In this document: positions 45,695 to 59,549 of the stretch, piece by piece
How positions within the stretch are numbered: position 1 is the stretch's first letter
Layout of the letters: every line of letters starts with the position of its first letter
Assembly (NCBI GenBank): GCA_014621425.1
Contig: JAANBB010000052.1
Coordinates: forward strand, 62,001 to 126,000
Length of the DNA: 64,000 nt
From: Cylindrodendrum hubeiense
Taxonomy: Eukaryota; Ascomycota; Sordariomycetes; Hypocreales; Nectriaceae
Reading direction: 5' to 3'
The notes under the pieces: generated by a model
What the model saw: only the letters and a program-made list of their open reading frames with translations
Told to the model about the DNA's origin: nothing
The model's database searches: none
Made by a program: the position numbers and the translations under genes

Positions 45695-48129
45695 GCTGCA
45701 CAAACATTCGCTAGTAATCTCAATCGTCATCTCTACGGAAAGGACCCTGTCTAGCATATTGAATTAATTGCAGTCTGGCTTCATTTATGATTCTTTAACT
45801 AAAATTGTCAACAGATCTATCCATCCTGTAAATGTAGAGACACAATTTAAAACGCAATAACTTAGGTCGAAGCGGATGGATTTGATGTCGGCCAAGTCCC
45901 AGTCGAAGGCATGTCTATCATCACCAACTGGGGCAGAGATTGGAAAATGTGAGATATTCTATTAACAGAATCAAACGCATGGCAAACTTGTAGTCAAGGT
46001 TTCCGTAGTTGCCTAGACAGCTGAAATATTCAAATATAAAGGGACTTCTTCTCTGACAATTGGGAAGGTGATACACAGAAGGAATTATAGAGTATGTGAT
46101 TTAGTGATGCATCCATACGACTTTATTCTCAGTAATTACGTCTCACTTAACTGCTTAACTGAACGAATTCCAATATTGGCAACCTGACAGATTTAATTAT
46201 GTGAGTTTCACCATAACCTCCTCCGCAGGCTAAAATTCGAACAGCAGTGTGCCTCCATCAACTGAAAGAGGACCTTCCAGAAAGCCGGATAGAACTTTAA
46301 TCACCCAAAGCCGTTTTCCCCATAGCAAAGTTTGATATCTAAACACCCATATTTGATAGTCGAATTAAATTATTGATTTCTACAAGACCTATATCTTTGT
46401 TAATCAAGGGTCTTAAGAATCTGTAGGTAATAGGATGAGAATCCATATTTTACTATCCTGCTCTGGCTAATCGCGCGACCTGTGTGAAGCCGGGTGGCCT
46501 ACGCTACCGTAAGCTCACCCATCCCACCATGGCTAGGTAAGCCAACCATCCATGCTGGGTTTGATTATGGCTGTTCCTTCAAGTTACTACGGACTTTTGT
46601 CAAGCAGTGCCCATCACTGCGGTAAAAGGGCAGCTAGAAATGAACACCGTCTAGTATAAGAGGTGTTCTGTAGCGTTCCCGCGAAAAAGAAATACCGATC
46701 TCGTATCCCATCCTCTACGGCCACACTACCAGCCATATGAGAGAGTTGTTACGACAGCTATAGGCATAGTTTTGTAGAGGAGAAGATATTCCAAAATCAT
46801 TGCAGTGCCGTAATATTGCAGCTCTCTAAATTCTTTCTATATTCTTGAGATTATCTTAGTGGATGCAATGACATACGTTGTCCCTCATGTAGGAGCGCTG
46901 GTTCATAAGCGATATTGACTGTGAATTGAAGTGGCATCTTCATGCAACGTAGCATCCTGGTCGATTACAGAAACGATGATGATATCCTGTCATATCCGCG
47001 AGGGTATCGAGGATACGTCGCGATGCGGAATGTTTACCTTTGGTTCATATCGCTACGGTACCGCTCACAACTAACGTTTGACCCACTGCAACTATCAGCC
47101 TTCTGCAATTCCCTCCTATAACTTAGGGTCTTACCTTACCGGACTCGGTTATCTAAAATTCAAGAGCTTCTATCTATATCTGATGGATGCCCCCTGCCTC
47201 ATCATGCAATAGCTGCGCTTGACTAAGTCAGGTAATTATTTCCTTAACACCCATCAGCATGAACCTTCAGGACAATATGCATTGAGATATAGCCGTGACG
47301 GTATGCCATTGTCTTGGCCCGAGACCACGCTAGGACTGAGCATGGCAATATTCAATGTAGATTTCAGGAGACTAGGATTGTAGTATGGCATACGGTTGTC
47401 TCGCCCACGACTTCCAATATAGCGTGTGTGTCTTGATCAATTGAATAAGTTATCATAAAGGTTTGTATAAATGGCCGAGGATGATTGATTGGTGGCCTTG
47501 AGATGCTGATATTCCTCCAATATCTGACCCCGCCTGATATATAAATAACCCTTAGTTAGAGAGTTTCGAGGGGTTCTTAATTGCGTGCACACCAAAATGA
47601 GCACATCGGCGTTTGTTTTTCATCTAGAATTGAAATAGGAATGCGGCCGTTTCCGACCATCCGATTCGTAGCTGATCCCTAGTCTGGGTCATGCAGCCCT
47701 CTTCAAGGGAACAGCGTATCTAGAGCGCCACAACCCCCAGTAATTTTCAGCCCACTGTTGAGATGGCTGCCTTTCAAGACCTTGATGAAGTTTTTCCGTG
47801 ATTATGAGCAGATATTATCCGTGAATTATCAAGTGTGGTGGCAAGTTGGATTACATGGTCAATCTAGCGCGCTCAATATTGTGGCACGGCAATTTTCTTA
47901 TTGGTGGAAGAACAGAGAACCACTGTGTTTCCTATCTGGTGCTTGCTTCCAGAGCTACCGCATTGGGATCTCGGGATCATCTTCTCAGCATCCAATACGG
48001 AAATTTAGAACGGTGGCGAAGTCAATTTCGAAGGTATATATTGCAACATATTGTCTGATCTTGCGACATTCGTTGCAACAGCACCTGTAATACCAACTAC
48101 AAGGATTGACAGTGCCAAGCGAATTAACT
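45695..48129. other. 2.4-kb gene-poor stretch
   Basis: No gene recognised. A short plus-strand reading at about 45868-45950 (DGFDVGQVPVEGMSIITNWG) looks protein-like but ends at once. A TATA-like motif (ATATATAAATA) near 47537 has no matching gene. The frame 47758-48090 overlaps the leader of the pectate lyase gene and has no motif. Confidence 0.4.
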
Positions 48130-49253
48130 ATGTACCGCCTTATTCTTCTTGTTCTTATCCCCGCGGTCTTGGGTTGCTTAAACGCCGACACCAACAGTTG
48201 TGCGAGCTTTATAAAATCCCAATCTGCTACAGCCTCGCCGTTTTGTGCAACCTTCACGCAGAGTACCGTCACCGCAACCACTGGTCTTCCAGCATGGGCG
48301 ACCAATTGTTCACAGAGGCCAAGCTTGATTTCCAAGGAGTGTTCATGCTATTACACGGGAACAGGAAGCGGCGGCACTGAACCCACCGGTACTGTACCTA
48401 CAGGTGTCACCACCACTCTTCCTGCGTCGTCCGGAGTGGTTACGAGCTCTGCGCCGATCACCGTGACTGCATCTTTTGATGGTGGTATGAAGAGATACGA
48501 CCGTAGCAGTAAGCTGTCTTTGTCAAATCTTTTTGATAAACATTTCTTGAAGCTAACCATGTGCACACACTAGCCACGGTTTGCGAAGAGCAGACTGAGA
48601 CCGGCGAGGATGATACCATCTTCATTCTCGAAGATGGTGCCACTCTATCTAATGTTATCATTGGGCCGAATCAAGCAGAGGGTGTTCACTGCAGAGGAAC
48701 TTGGTGAGTTGCTACAGCTAGTAAGAGAGATTAAACAAGATTAATTGACTCATCATAGCACGCTGAACAACGTCTGGTGGTCCGATGTCTGTGAGGATGC
48801 TCTGTTAGTTCACCCCTAACACTCTCCTACAACCCACTAACACATCTCTTCTCTAGCACACTGAAGCAGTCAAGCGGAACGTCATATATTAATGGTGGTG
48901 GTGCCTTCCATGCTGCAGATAAAATAATCCAGTTCAATGGCTTTGGCACTGTACAAGTCACTGGCTTCTACGCACAGGACTACGGCAAGGTGGTTCGAAG
49001 CTGTGGCAACTGCTCCGGAAACGGCGGCGCCCGCCACATCATCTTGACCAATGTTATTGCCGTTGATGGAGGTGTTTTATGTGGCATTAACACTAACTAC
49101 GGAGACACCTGTATCATGACCAACTGTTGTCAAGATGATGGAAAGTCATGTGATCGTTACACGGGAAATTCCAGTGGTGATGAACCAACCAAGATTGGAT
49201 CTGGTCCGGACGGTACCTATTGTGTTGCGTCTGGGGCTAGCACTGACTGTTAG
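48130..49253 (+). CDS. Secreted pectate lyase, family PL3
   Basis: Join 48130-48508, 48574-48703, 48759-48803, 48857-49253; sum 951 bases (316 residues), three introns with consensus ends. The start is a signal peptide ([16 protein letters not shown]). An N-terminal part with paired cysteines and a Thr/Pro/Gly linker (about residues 85-110) precedes the PL3 catalytic domain: [60 protein letters not shown] and the C-terminal cysteine pairs. PL3 enzymes cleave polygalacturonate by beta-elimination and need calcium. The N-terminal Cys-rich module is not part of a minimal PL3 and may be a wall-binding addition. A wall-degrading enzyme here suggests contact with plant material. Confidence 0.92.
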
Positions 49254-49675
49254 GAGAGGTATTGCTAAATACGCTTCTCGATTAGCTAGTTCAGTAGATG
49301 GTCTTATTTGGCTTAAGAGAAACTGTTCTTTTATAACTACTAGATGATGTTAAAGTGTCGGTTGGGAGGTAATTTAGTTTAAATAGGGTTGAATTGAAAG
49401 GAGTATATTATTCATCAAATATATATAAGTCAACTAAGTTGTTATATTAGTGCACTAATTAAGTAGTCAAATCAAAGTAGTCCCTTTCAATGCCTGAATT
49501 TGAGCATATCTGATCTGTGTATATTACGTAGAGTGTATTCCTAAATTAATAATTAATCTAAGCTTAATAAATAATTCTGCTTCTATTTATCAGGACTTTA
49601 TAGACTAATTACACTATCAGCTGATGTCAGGTTTGCAATATTGTAAAGTGACAGATTTCAAAATGCTGACAATAT
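49254..49675. other. Intergenic between convergent genes
   Basis: Contains the 3' flanks of the pectate lyase (plus) and the PaxU-like hydrolase (minus). AT-rich in parts; no structure recognised. Confidence 0.4.
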
Positions 49676-50548
49676 TTAAATCTTCACCTTAATTCTAATA
49701 ATAGCATTAATAAAGTGACCAACAGTATTCCAGTACCTTTCTGAATCCTCTTGAAGATGAGCACAATGAGCACTATTTAGAAATACAAGCTCTTGTACCT
49801 TATAGCCCTTTTTCCTTGCCTCGCTACTATGAGAAGCTACATCTATACAATTGACGAGTTCATCTGATTTCGAGTATAGGTATAGCCGCGGCACACCTAA
49901 ATCAACCACAGCCTCATCGTTCAGTCGTCGCCGAATCCGATCCCCAACATTCTCCACCCCCAACGAGTTGCCAACAGCAAGGTATAAGGCTCCGATATAT
50001 GTAAGGAGCGATCCCATTGCGTAGACAGGGTAGGGGTACGTGTGCAGTCGCATAGACACAATCATAGCGCGTGCCGATGTCCAATATCCCCCGCCGCCTG
50101 GACAGCTGTCAAGGAGCAGCGCATGGAACATGTCGTTGCCGAGGGGACGGGAGGAATGAAGCATAGTGAGTAGGAGGCCAGCTGCCATGCCACCACCACC
50201 AGAGAAGACATGGAAGATTCGAATGCCGCCACGGCCCTGGTCTCTGTCAAGAAAACTGAGTATAATATCGTGAGCTGGCCGAAGTCGCGCCAAGTGACAG
50301 CCATCAGTCTGTCGGAGAATAATGTCATATGTCCAGGTCTGCACGAGGAGAATGCTTGTGTCGGGGAATAGTTTTTGGTAACCCGCCGTATACTTTGCAA
50401 TGTGTTTTGGACTGGCGCCGACCCAGGTGCAGAGTACGATCAATGAAGGAGCGTCATCACTGGTCGGTAGACGCAAGCTGCCTGGCGAATAATACGAGAC
50501 CCAGGTTGACACCTTCTTGAAACCGGCGATTCCATTGCTAGTACTCAT
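49676..50548 (-). CDS. PaxU-like (DUF829) alpha/beta hydrolase
   Basis: A single exon of 290 residues on the minus strand, same direction as the polyketide synthase upstream and 515 bases from its stop. The start is the ATG at 50548. It matches the DUF829/TMEM53 family that includes PaxU of indole-diterpene clusters: LIVLCTWVGASPKHIAKY at the start, HVFSGGGGMAAG at the nucleophile elbow (Ser-Gly), LYLYSKSDELVNC with the acid, and SAHCAHLQEDSERYW with the histidine. The predicted triad is therefore present. In other fungal clusters members of this family act as hydrolases. Here it is a candidate to release or hydrolyse the polyketide, because the synthase lacks a release domain. Confidence 0.8.
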   Translation of the reverse strand: MSTSNGIAGFKKVSTWVSYYSPGSLRLPTSDDAPSLIVLCTWVGASPKHIAKYTAGYQKLFPDTSILLVQTWTYDIILRQTDGCHLARLRPAHDIILSFLDRDQGRGGIRIFHVFSGGGGMAAGLLLTMLHSSRPLGNDMFHALLLDSCPGGGGYWTSARAMIVSMRLHTYPYPVYAMGSLLTYIGALYLAVGNSLGVENVGDRIRRRLNDEAVVDLGVPRLYLYSKSDELVNCIDVASHSSEARKKGYKVQELVFLNSAHCAHLQEDSERYWNTVGHFINAIIRIKVKI

Positions 50549-51063
50549 CACGGAGCACTGGACTTATGAGCTGGGGCAATGACGAAAACAAGTGAGGCTA
50601 CAGTGCGCGTAAGTTGTGTGCATTGGGCTGGTTTGTTGAGTTGTCTGGGGATGGTGTTGAGTCCGCAGCCTGTTGGCTGTCGGAGAAAAGGCACAGCCAC
50701 CGAAAAAACGTGACGTTCATTTGTTGTCGGAGGGATTACCCCGGAAAGGGCCAGGGCGATCAGGCTGAGGACCCGACTACAGGGTACATATGGAGGATCT
50801 GTGGGACAAATGGTGCTTTGGACCCGACTTTGACCCCGCAAAGACAACAAACCCGAGAGTCCGATGTTTGCAAGGATCAGAGGAGCGTCTGGCGCGTGTG
50901 TTCTTCTCCACATTGGGCATTCACGTCAAAGACAATGACAATGCAGACGCGTCGAGTCCTCAGGATGTAACTGAGTGAAATGAGGAACAGGAATATCCAA
51001 GGCAATGCGTTCGCTTATTGATATTATGGACATCTCCATCGGGCAAAAACCCAGCCCAGCGCC
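50549..51063. other. Intergenic between hydrolase and polyketide synthase
   Basis: 515 bases containing the hydrolase promoter and the synthase 3' flank. Plus-strand open frames here have no motif. Confidence 0.4.
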
Positions 51064-54000
51064 TCAAGGAGCCACCGTCTCCCTCCTCTCTCCCCACTCT
51101 TCCCCTGGTGCCTCTCCCTTAATCTCGGCTGAGCCGGCACCAACGTGCTTAACCTTGATCATCTCCGCCGTTTTCTTGCCTAGATCCGCAAGACTAGGTG
51201 ACTCCATGACCTGCATTACCGTCATTTCGAGCCCAAAAGTTTGCCGGAACCAGTTCTTTAGCTCCACTGCCACCAGCGAGTCGAGCCCAAGCGCCGACAT
51301 TGGCCGGCTGATGTCTAGCAAGTCTTCGTCGCGGAGCATGAAGGCGAATAGTGTCTTGCCGATTTCACCCGCGAGAAACAGGGCAGCGTCCTCACCATCG
51401 AGGAGGTCCGGGTTCAGCGCCACGTCGGCGAGAAACTTTTTGAGCTGCTCGTTGCCACTGCCTGAGACCGCCTTCTCCGTCTGTTCAAGATTGCGGTAGA
51501 TGGACATGCGGATGTCGCGCCGCCAGATGATTCTGTTACCCGTGGCAGCGAGGGGCTGCGTCGAGCGCACCCCGAGCGCTAGTTGTGCTTTGTTAATGTA
51601 CGCAATCCTCCCAAGATCCGTGGCCGATGTTGATGGGGGGAGGCTCTGAGAGAGATGCAGCTTATGGCACCGGTCTATGCAGACCTGAAGCGAGTCCAGA
51701 AGGTCGCGTTCGTAGATGACATGCATCGAAGCTGCGTGGAAGTGATTCAATACCTGGGGGTTGCGGCTTACATAGCCAACGTCTTCTACGACACCGACGT
51801 CTATGGTGGCACTTGGAAGGCCCTGGGAGTGGCGATACTGAGTGAAAGCGTCAAGGAAGGTGTTTGCGGCCGCGTAGTTTGATTGGCCCCACTGTCCGCA
51901 GAGACCGCTCACACTGCTGAAGAGAATGAAGAAGGCTGGATTTTGCTGCTCATCGAGCAGGGCCCTGTGCAGCCTCCAAGTCCCATCCACTTTTGGAGCG
52001 AGAGTAGTTTGCCAGTCTTGAAATGACATGTCAGGAAGCGCAGAGTCCTAGTGGAGTTAGTGAGATATACCAAGAAGGAACAATATCCAAGGAGAATCAT
52101 AGCAGGGGCCGTACATTGAGTACCATGGACATGTGAATCACTCCACCAAGAGGCTTGCTTGAAGAGTTGACAGCTCGTTTGGTGTCCGATTCACTGGCCA
52201 CGCTTCCAGAAACCATGACGGCCGAACAACCGAGACATTCAAGTTCTTTGACGAACTTGTCATATTTATCTGGTGTAGTGGCTGAACGAGAAAAGAATAC
52301 AACTAGTAGAAGTGGAAAATCCGTGTTAGAATCATTTGAAAACTTGTCTTGGGTTGAGCGGCACAACCTACTTTCTTTGGCACCAGCCTCAGCCATCCAA
52401 ATCGCAATTGCCTGTCCGATTCCACCGAGCCCCCCCACCAGCAGGTACGATAAGCTGCCAGAGAGTTGGAATTTGGGTCGGTAAGGCTGCGCTTCGAGGT
52501 CTTCTTGGTTATCTGGCAAGGAGATAACCACTTTGCCTATGTGATTCCCCTTCTGCATAAACCGCATTGCGTCCTCGACTTTCGCGGCGTCGAAATGTGA
52601 GATGGGATGGATCGGCTTGGCATGACCTTGCTCGTATAACTCCATGACCGTCGTAAGTAGTCTGAGATAGGCAACAGCCAATATCAGCAAATGATTTCAG
52701 GGGTGGTTCAGTAATACAAAGCCTACCGGACGCAAATATCAGGCTTCTTCGTGCCGATGCTGTTCAAATCGACTCCTAAGTACGCACGATTCTGCTCGAA
52801 TGCGTCGAGAGCCACCGTCCCTTTTCCAATCAGGTCTCGCTTGCCGATCTCAATCATATTCCCAAATTCAGCAACACATCTCCAACTAGCGTGCAGTAGT
52901 TCGCCTGAGAGTGAGTTCAGGACGACATCGACACCCCGTCCGTTTGTTGCGCTCAGCACGTCCCTCTTGAATCCCATGTCACGAGAGCTGAAGATGCGAC
53001 TTCGAGGAATCCCAAATTTTTCCATGAGGTGCTGGACCTTTGTTTCGGTTCCGACTGTGCAGAATATCTACAAAGCTGTCAGTAGCTGGTTAAGAGGATT
53101 CACAGAAGGGAAATATCTACCTCAGCCCCAACCATTTGACTACAGCCCCGACACGTTAGCAAAACCTTGGACCTGTCATTAATGTAGGGATTTCCACTTA
53201 CCAGATGTGAATAGCAGCAATGCCAACACCACCGCACGCACTATGAATGAGGACGGTCTGTCCCCTTTCCAATCGGGCCTTGTCTATTAGAGAGTAGATG
53301 ACTGTGCCATAGACCACTGCCATGGTAGCAGCGTCCGCAAAGCTCAAGCTTTCAGGTATCCGGACACACATTGGCCCAGGCATTGTCACGAATGTGGCAA
53401 AAGCGCTGACAGAGGAAGAGAAAATCAGCACTCGATCCCCATGGCTCAAGTGCTTCACGTCGGGGCCGACTTTCTCCACAACGCCAGCCCCCTCGCAACC
53501 AAGCCCATCATCGTCGATATTCTGTTCATCTATGATACCCATAGAAACCATGACATCCTTGAAGTTGAGCCCAACGGCATGGACTCGGACTTGAACGGCA
53601 TCTCCCACCGGCTCAGGCGGTGTGTACCGCTTCCAGTGCAGCGAGCTCAACAGTCCCCGCGTTCCCAAATTGAGCTTCATTGCACCACCTGTCACACCGA
53701 GGTTGTCGAGCTCCTTGTTGATAGATGTCCAGTGGAAGCGGCCGACGTGTACTGTTCCGTCCGCGAATGCCCACTCGAGGTTCGGCTTGATTTCGTCATT
53801 GTCGGCGACAGAGGAGCGCGACTGAAACTCGGTTAATACCTCGGCTACTGCACCCCAGGCCGTCTTGTCAAAGACGTCCAACTCGAGGGTGGCGATGTCA
53901 AGACCTAGTTCAGTGCGGACTGTGCGGGCCACGCCAAGAGTGAGAGCGTAGCGAGGATCGACGCATTTGATCTGCGCTGCTCCCGTCACCCACAGAATAC

Positions 54001-57000
54001 CACCGTGGACCTCAGCAACGAATGACTTGAACTTGGTAAACTCGTCCTCACTCATATCATGGAAGAACCTCTTCTCGACATCCAGGACAGCAACGACATC
54101 TTGATCAGGGTGAGGTGTGTCTCCAAGAAGGCAGAGATCTACCCCGTATCCGGCCTCCTGTAAAGCACCGTGGACACCTCGTACGTGGCCCTCTGTAGAA
54201 TCGAGATATAGCAAAGTGACCTTGCGTGACGTGTTTTCATCAAGCTTTGGCATTGCTATCATGTTTGCGTTGATATAGCTGTCCCGATGCAGAGCGTGGA
54301 TACCGTCGAAGCCAGCATCGTGCAGGCGTTGCTCCGAACCCTCTGGATACAGGTACGGCTCATCAGATCTACCATCTTGATCTCCGAGCCACCACCCGGG
54401 GAAAACCCCCATGATGAAATTGGGCCATTTGGTCGACGGAGAGAGCTCCTGCATGAGTAGCCTACCTCTCGGAGCGAGGAGTTTTCGCACGTTTTTCAGC
54501 GTTTCCGTCAGCCATGGGGTAGCGTGTAGGACCTTGAGGATGTTAGAAAGATCAAGAGCAACGAAATACGCCAAGGACTAACATTTGAAGCCACGATGAT
54601 GTCGTAGTTGTTCGCTTGAAACCCTTGCTCAAGAGGGTCCGTCGTGATGTCAAGTACTTTGTACTCGACCGCATCGAACTCTTTGAAACGCTCTTTGGCA
54701 GCGACAAAAAAGCCAGATGAAATGTCAGTGTAAGTATAAGAGAAGTACAATCTCTCGTTGTATGATGACATCAAGACTGGGAGGATCGCATTAGTAGTGC
54801 CTCCCGTTCCGGCTCCGATCTCTAGGATCTTCAGGTTGCCTTTGTAGTGCGACGCCAGGGTTATGAGGTCGCTGACGTCAGTGATTCTCCCCATGTCATA
54901 GATTCCGCCAAGGACATCGCCGTCCATGAGGAGAGAAACCCCGGTGGCCTTGCCTGAAAAGAGATCCTCGCATGAGAGCACGATGCGGTACAGCGCAGTG
55001 ACTACTGGCCAGGCTGTGGTGTCCTTGACCCATTCGAATGTATCCTCAATCATCTTCATACGATCCTCAGATGACATTTCGGCAATATCCTTATCATTCG
55101 AAACGTTGGCATAAGTGCCCTCGAGTGCCTCAGAGTATACCTTGTTGAGCCAGGCCCTGTATTTGTGCCAGTGGTCTTCGGAGGGTTCAATATCCCGAAC
55201 GCGTATACTTGTTTCTACCATACAAGCTAATGCCATCCGATCAGCCAACTCTCTGTAGCTTAGAAGTTTCTCACGGCTCGAGTCTGTGGAAGGTCGCATA
55301 AGGAGAGAATTGTCTACCAAGTTGATATCGGGTCGCCACTCCATCTCAACTGCGGCGTGGGGATCGGACCCTCGATCATCTTCTGCCTCCTGCATATGGA
55401 AGAAACGGATATTCTTCAGCCTCAACACGGGTTCATTTGCTGAAACACCTATGGCATCACCGTAAAATGCTCCGCGATTGATAGCTTCGGCGTCCGTCTG
55501 TGCGAGAAGCTCACCGGAGATTGGCTTGACATATAGTTCTCCGATAAAGGTAGGGACCGCAAGGCTCGAAAATTGTCGAGACAAGCCCCTAGATGCTGCG
55601 ACACTGAACAACTGGAAGACAGAGTCGATGGTGCTTGGATGTTGGGCGTACGGCGACTCATTCGTTTCAACTTGGTTGGTGATTCGGCCCACGGCTTGGT
55701 GTTGGGTGACGCTGGCACTGATGTCCTTCAGCCCCCGGAATCTCCCTTCGTAGTTGAGTCCTACTCTCTTCATGACAGAATACCATTTAGCAGCGTCCAC
55801 ATCTCGTTGCAGGCTCTTTATATCCGTCTTCTCCTCAACGTAGTCGCATCCCGCGCGGACCTGGCCAGAGGCATGTTTGACCCAGATATCGTTGCGCAGA
55901 GAGGAGATTGTAAAGTCAAACCATACAGAGTCAAGAGTGTTCGTCAATCGCGCTGGTTTGAGCGTCGTGATGATTTCCGTCGCATCTGCAACGTCGTGCA
56001 TGACGAGGGCGCTGGTAATGCTGACCTCGCGCACCGTGTAGTCGTTTGACCCAGTCAGCTGCCGGACGGCCTCGCCCGTCATGGCTACATAGCCTGCTGC
56101 CGGGAAAACAATATCCTTCCCAATCTTGTGATCACGGATCCAGGGAACATCATTAAGGCGCAATAGGTTTCTCCAGGTGGGACTTGCACCTCCAACCTCG
56201 CCGACCTGTGACCCCAGAATGTCGTGATGGGCATGTTCCCGAAACCGCCATGCTTTGGAAACACGGCTTTCGGACCAGTAGTTGCCGGACCGCTGCCAGG
56301 GATACGTGGGTAAATCTGTCAGTGTGCGTCCTTTGGGAGTCATGGCAGCGAAATCTATATGAATGCCGTGTTGGAACAGGCTGCCGGCGGCAGCGAGCAT
56401 AGTAGACCTGGAGTCCTTACCACGGACCAAGGTAGAGGCATAAGCGATATCGGATACCTCTTCTCCCTTGAGAATCTGTCTCAGAGGGCCAGCCAGAGCT
56501 GAATGAGGTCCGACCTCCAGGAACAACGGGCGAGCCGAAGAGTTCGTAGCAGACTTCAACAGCTCAGAAATGGCTTGAGAAAATCGAACAGGCGACGTGA
56601 GATTGCGAGCCCAGTAAGACGCGTCGAGTGGAGTGCTTCCATCGATTTTCTTCATCGATAAAGATGAGTAGAAAGGAATTATTGGTGACTTTGCGCTGAT
56701 ATCACCAAGCATTGCCAAATAGTGCGAAGCAACAGCCTCCATGTGGTGCGAGTGGTATGCACAATCCACACGAAGCTGCCTGACAAGAATACTCGGATGC
56801 TCAGACTTGATCTTCTCAATTACCAGGACTAGCTCTTCCTCATCGCCACTTAATGTGACGGAGCTGGGGCTGTTTTCGCACCCCACGACGACGCCGGGTC
56901 GCAAATAGGGTGTAACATCCTGGCAGCCACAGCCGATTGCAGCCATGCCGCCTTTGACCAAGACAGATTTGGAGCGAGTCTTTGCAGCAACACCACGGTA

Positions 57001-59549
57001 GTATGCGACTTTAATCGCATCAGCCGCCGAAATGGCCCCGCTGGCGTATGCTGCGCCAATCTCACCACTGGAGTGGCCAACGACGGCGGATGGCACAACG
57101 CCCCAGGCTTCAAGCATGTCGACAAGCGCGATCTGTAGGGCTGTGCAGCAAGGTTGCGAGAACTCTGCACTGTTCAACTGACTTTCTTCGCGAGGTTTGA
57201 GCATCTCGGCTGCGAGACACAGGTCAGCATCAACACAATAGCGGTTAAAGAGAATAGTACGGGGGGTATACCCATGAGTGACCAATCGGGAGGAGGCGTG
57301 CATTTGTCCAGCTCTGCCTCCAGATCACGAATTTTACTCCGAAATGCGGCATTCTTTTCTAGGAGAGTTGAACCCATCCGCGCCCACTGAGCTCCCTGGC
57401 CGGTGAAGACATATACAACCTGGTGCTTTTTGTCTCCTCGCTCGAATGGGGAGACACTCTGCCCTTCTTTGAGAGAGCTCTTACTGATGACGCTGTACGC
57501 TCGGTGTGGAAGGTGGTCTCTTCGCACGTTCAGAGTATAACTCAAGTCGTGCATTTGCTCCGGGTGCTCATTTAGATACACGTCGTGAGTTGCAACTACG
57601 GAACGTAGGGCTTCCGTACTGTTTGCCGAGAAGGTCATGAGGTATGGATGGTCGTCAGCCCCTTCATTCGAACCTGCAGGAGTGGCCTGGACGCCGGCAC
57701 AACGAGCGGACTCGATAAGAACCTGAGATGTGCAATTGTATCAGTGCTAGGCTCTCGTTTAAGACTTTTCGGTGAGGGTGAGGGAAACTCACGTGTGCGT
57801 TGGAACCGCCAATGCCAAAGCTATTCACTCCCACACGTTCTGCGCGATCGTGGGGCCAGGGAATAACCTCTACCGGAACCTTCAACTTGGCTTGCTCGAA
57901 AGGTACTGAGACACACACGTCAGTTTAGAATAGTACTTTCTCAACAAGGTATTCACTTTTTTTGTTTGGAGTCTCGAAATTTCGGTTCGGCGGAATTTGA
58001 CCCTTCTCCAAGGCCAGCATCGTCTTGATAACGCTTGTGACGCCAGAAGCTCCCTCGGAATGCCCGAAATTAGGGTTTATCTATCGACGGCATTGTCAGT
58101 CGCATTATTTGCATTTCGGGAAGGAATGCAGATAAAGAGATCGCAATAACTTACCGAGCCTACGTAGATGCCGTGTTTCCCAAAGACATTGGCTACCGCT
58201 GCGGTTTCCAGTGGATCTCCAACTGCGGTACCAGTTCCATGGCATTCGATCATTGCTGTCTTTTCAAGATCTTCGATTCCTGCTAGAGTGTGGCCCATTC
58301 TGAATAGAGCCTCATGGCTCTCCGAGCTAGGTTGTAACAGGTTCGAGGTCCGGCCGTCTGAGTTGAGACACGACGAGCGGATGACTGCCCTGATTGGATC
58401 GTTGTCTCGAATGGCGTCGCTGAGCTTCTTAATGTGGATCGCCACGACTCCTTCTGCGCGAGAGTATCCATCAGCTCTTTCATCAAAGGTCTTGCAACGT
58501 CCATCCGGGGCGAGGATAGCTTGTGTGCTCATTGAGATGGTCATGTGGGGATTGAGGATGATATTAGTCCCTCCCACAATTGCAGACTCGCACTCTCCAC
58601 TCTGCAGTGCGAGACAAGCTTCGTGAAGGGCTGTCAGGGAGGATGAGCAAGCTGTACGAATCGTCATGCTGCAGTAGTTTATTAGCACAAGGAATATTTC
58701 CTATCTCTCAAGGCCAGTGTTTCGAAAGCGTGAAACTTACGAGGGTCCTTCGAACCCGAACTCGTACGAAACCCTGTTCGCCAGAGCAAAGTCGCAATAG
58801 CCGCTGATGCGATATATCCCAAAGTCAAGAGTATCCTTGGTCTGCATATTCGCCCAGTCCTATCATGCTTACATTAGTGCGGCTCAAAGCCCCATAAGAG
58901 ATTTCAGACTAAATACCTCTCCGAATGAGCCCCAGTAGGAGCCAATAACCTTTCCTTCGCACTTCGTGGCGCCAGAATTCTGCAGGCACTCATACACAAC
59001 TTCCAAGGCTATTCTCTGCTGGGGGTCCATATCTTGCACCTCTGCTGCAGACATTGTCCAGAAGCGCGCATCTGCTTCGGCGATATTGATGTCATCGAGA
59101 AAGTATCTACGCATGAGTCAGTAGGTGGCGCTTAGGGGAGGCAGGGGTCCTTCTCACCCATATTCAGAAGATACACCACCTGTCTTACCAGGGCCATAAA
59201 ATGCGTCGATGTTGTATCGATCTCCTGGCACGCGACATCTCCCTTCCCTCTTATTAATCAGGAAATCCCACATGGTTTCGGCATCATGAACTCCTCCGGG
59301 CAGGCGCATGCCGCATCCAATAATAGCCACTGGCTCTTGAACCCGGGGCTGTTCACCGGGTTTCCCGTTTACAGTTGGCTTATGATCAACCCCGTTGACT
59401 CCATTAGTAGAAGTGTTGATCGCAGGCACTGGGTCCGAATTCGCAATGTCTTCAGTACCAGGACCATTTTTCGTGCCATTAGTAGAGCCGTTTGTGTTCT
59501 CATCGCGATCTTTGATGCCGTAGAAGGCAGGTTCAGCGGTTGGTGACAT
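51064..59549 (-). CDS. Highly reducing type I polyketide synthase (KS-AT-DH-MT-ER-KR-ACP)
   Basis: Minus strand, about 2550 residues over 14 exons; all 13 joins I traced keep the frame. Order: a Gly/Asn/Thr-rich leader (1-70); KS with TACSSS, HGTGT and FGHSEGA; AT with FTGQGAQW and GHSSGE; DH with [11 protein letters not shown] and the second acid in [11 protein letters not shown]-methyltransferase with [13 protein letters not shown] with [15 protein letters not shown] with [11 protein letters not shown] and [23 protein letters not shown] with [13 protein letters not shown]. All active-site residues I looked for are present, so it can make a reduced, C-methylated chain. No thioesterase, reductase or condensation domain follows the ACP, so release needs a partner enzyme. 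A 19-base micro-exon lies inside the ER region (near 53130-53160). The start at 59549 is the first ATG before the KS domain. Confidence 0.95.

Noticed and set aside
47758..48090. Plus-strand frame of 110 residues before the pectate lyase gene.
   Set aside because: Overlaps the leader of the pectate lyase gene, has no motif and ends 40 bases before its ATG.
51005..51499. Plus-strand Ser/Pro-rich frame of 164 residues.
   Set aside because: Antisense to the ACP end of the polyketide synthase.
58640..58690. KS active-site context reads IRTACSSS instead of the textbook DTACSSS, possible inactive KS.
   Set aside because: The cysteine and both histidine motifs are intact, and Arg at this position is familiar in fungal HR-PKS enzymes, so it is not evidence of inactivity.
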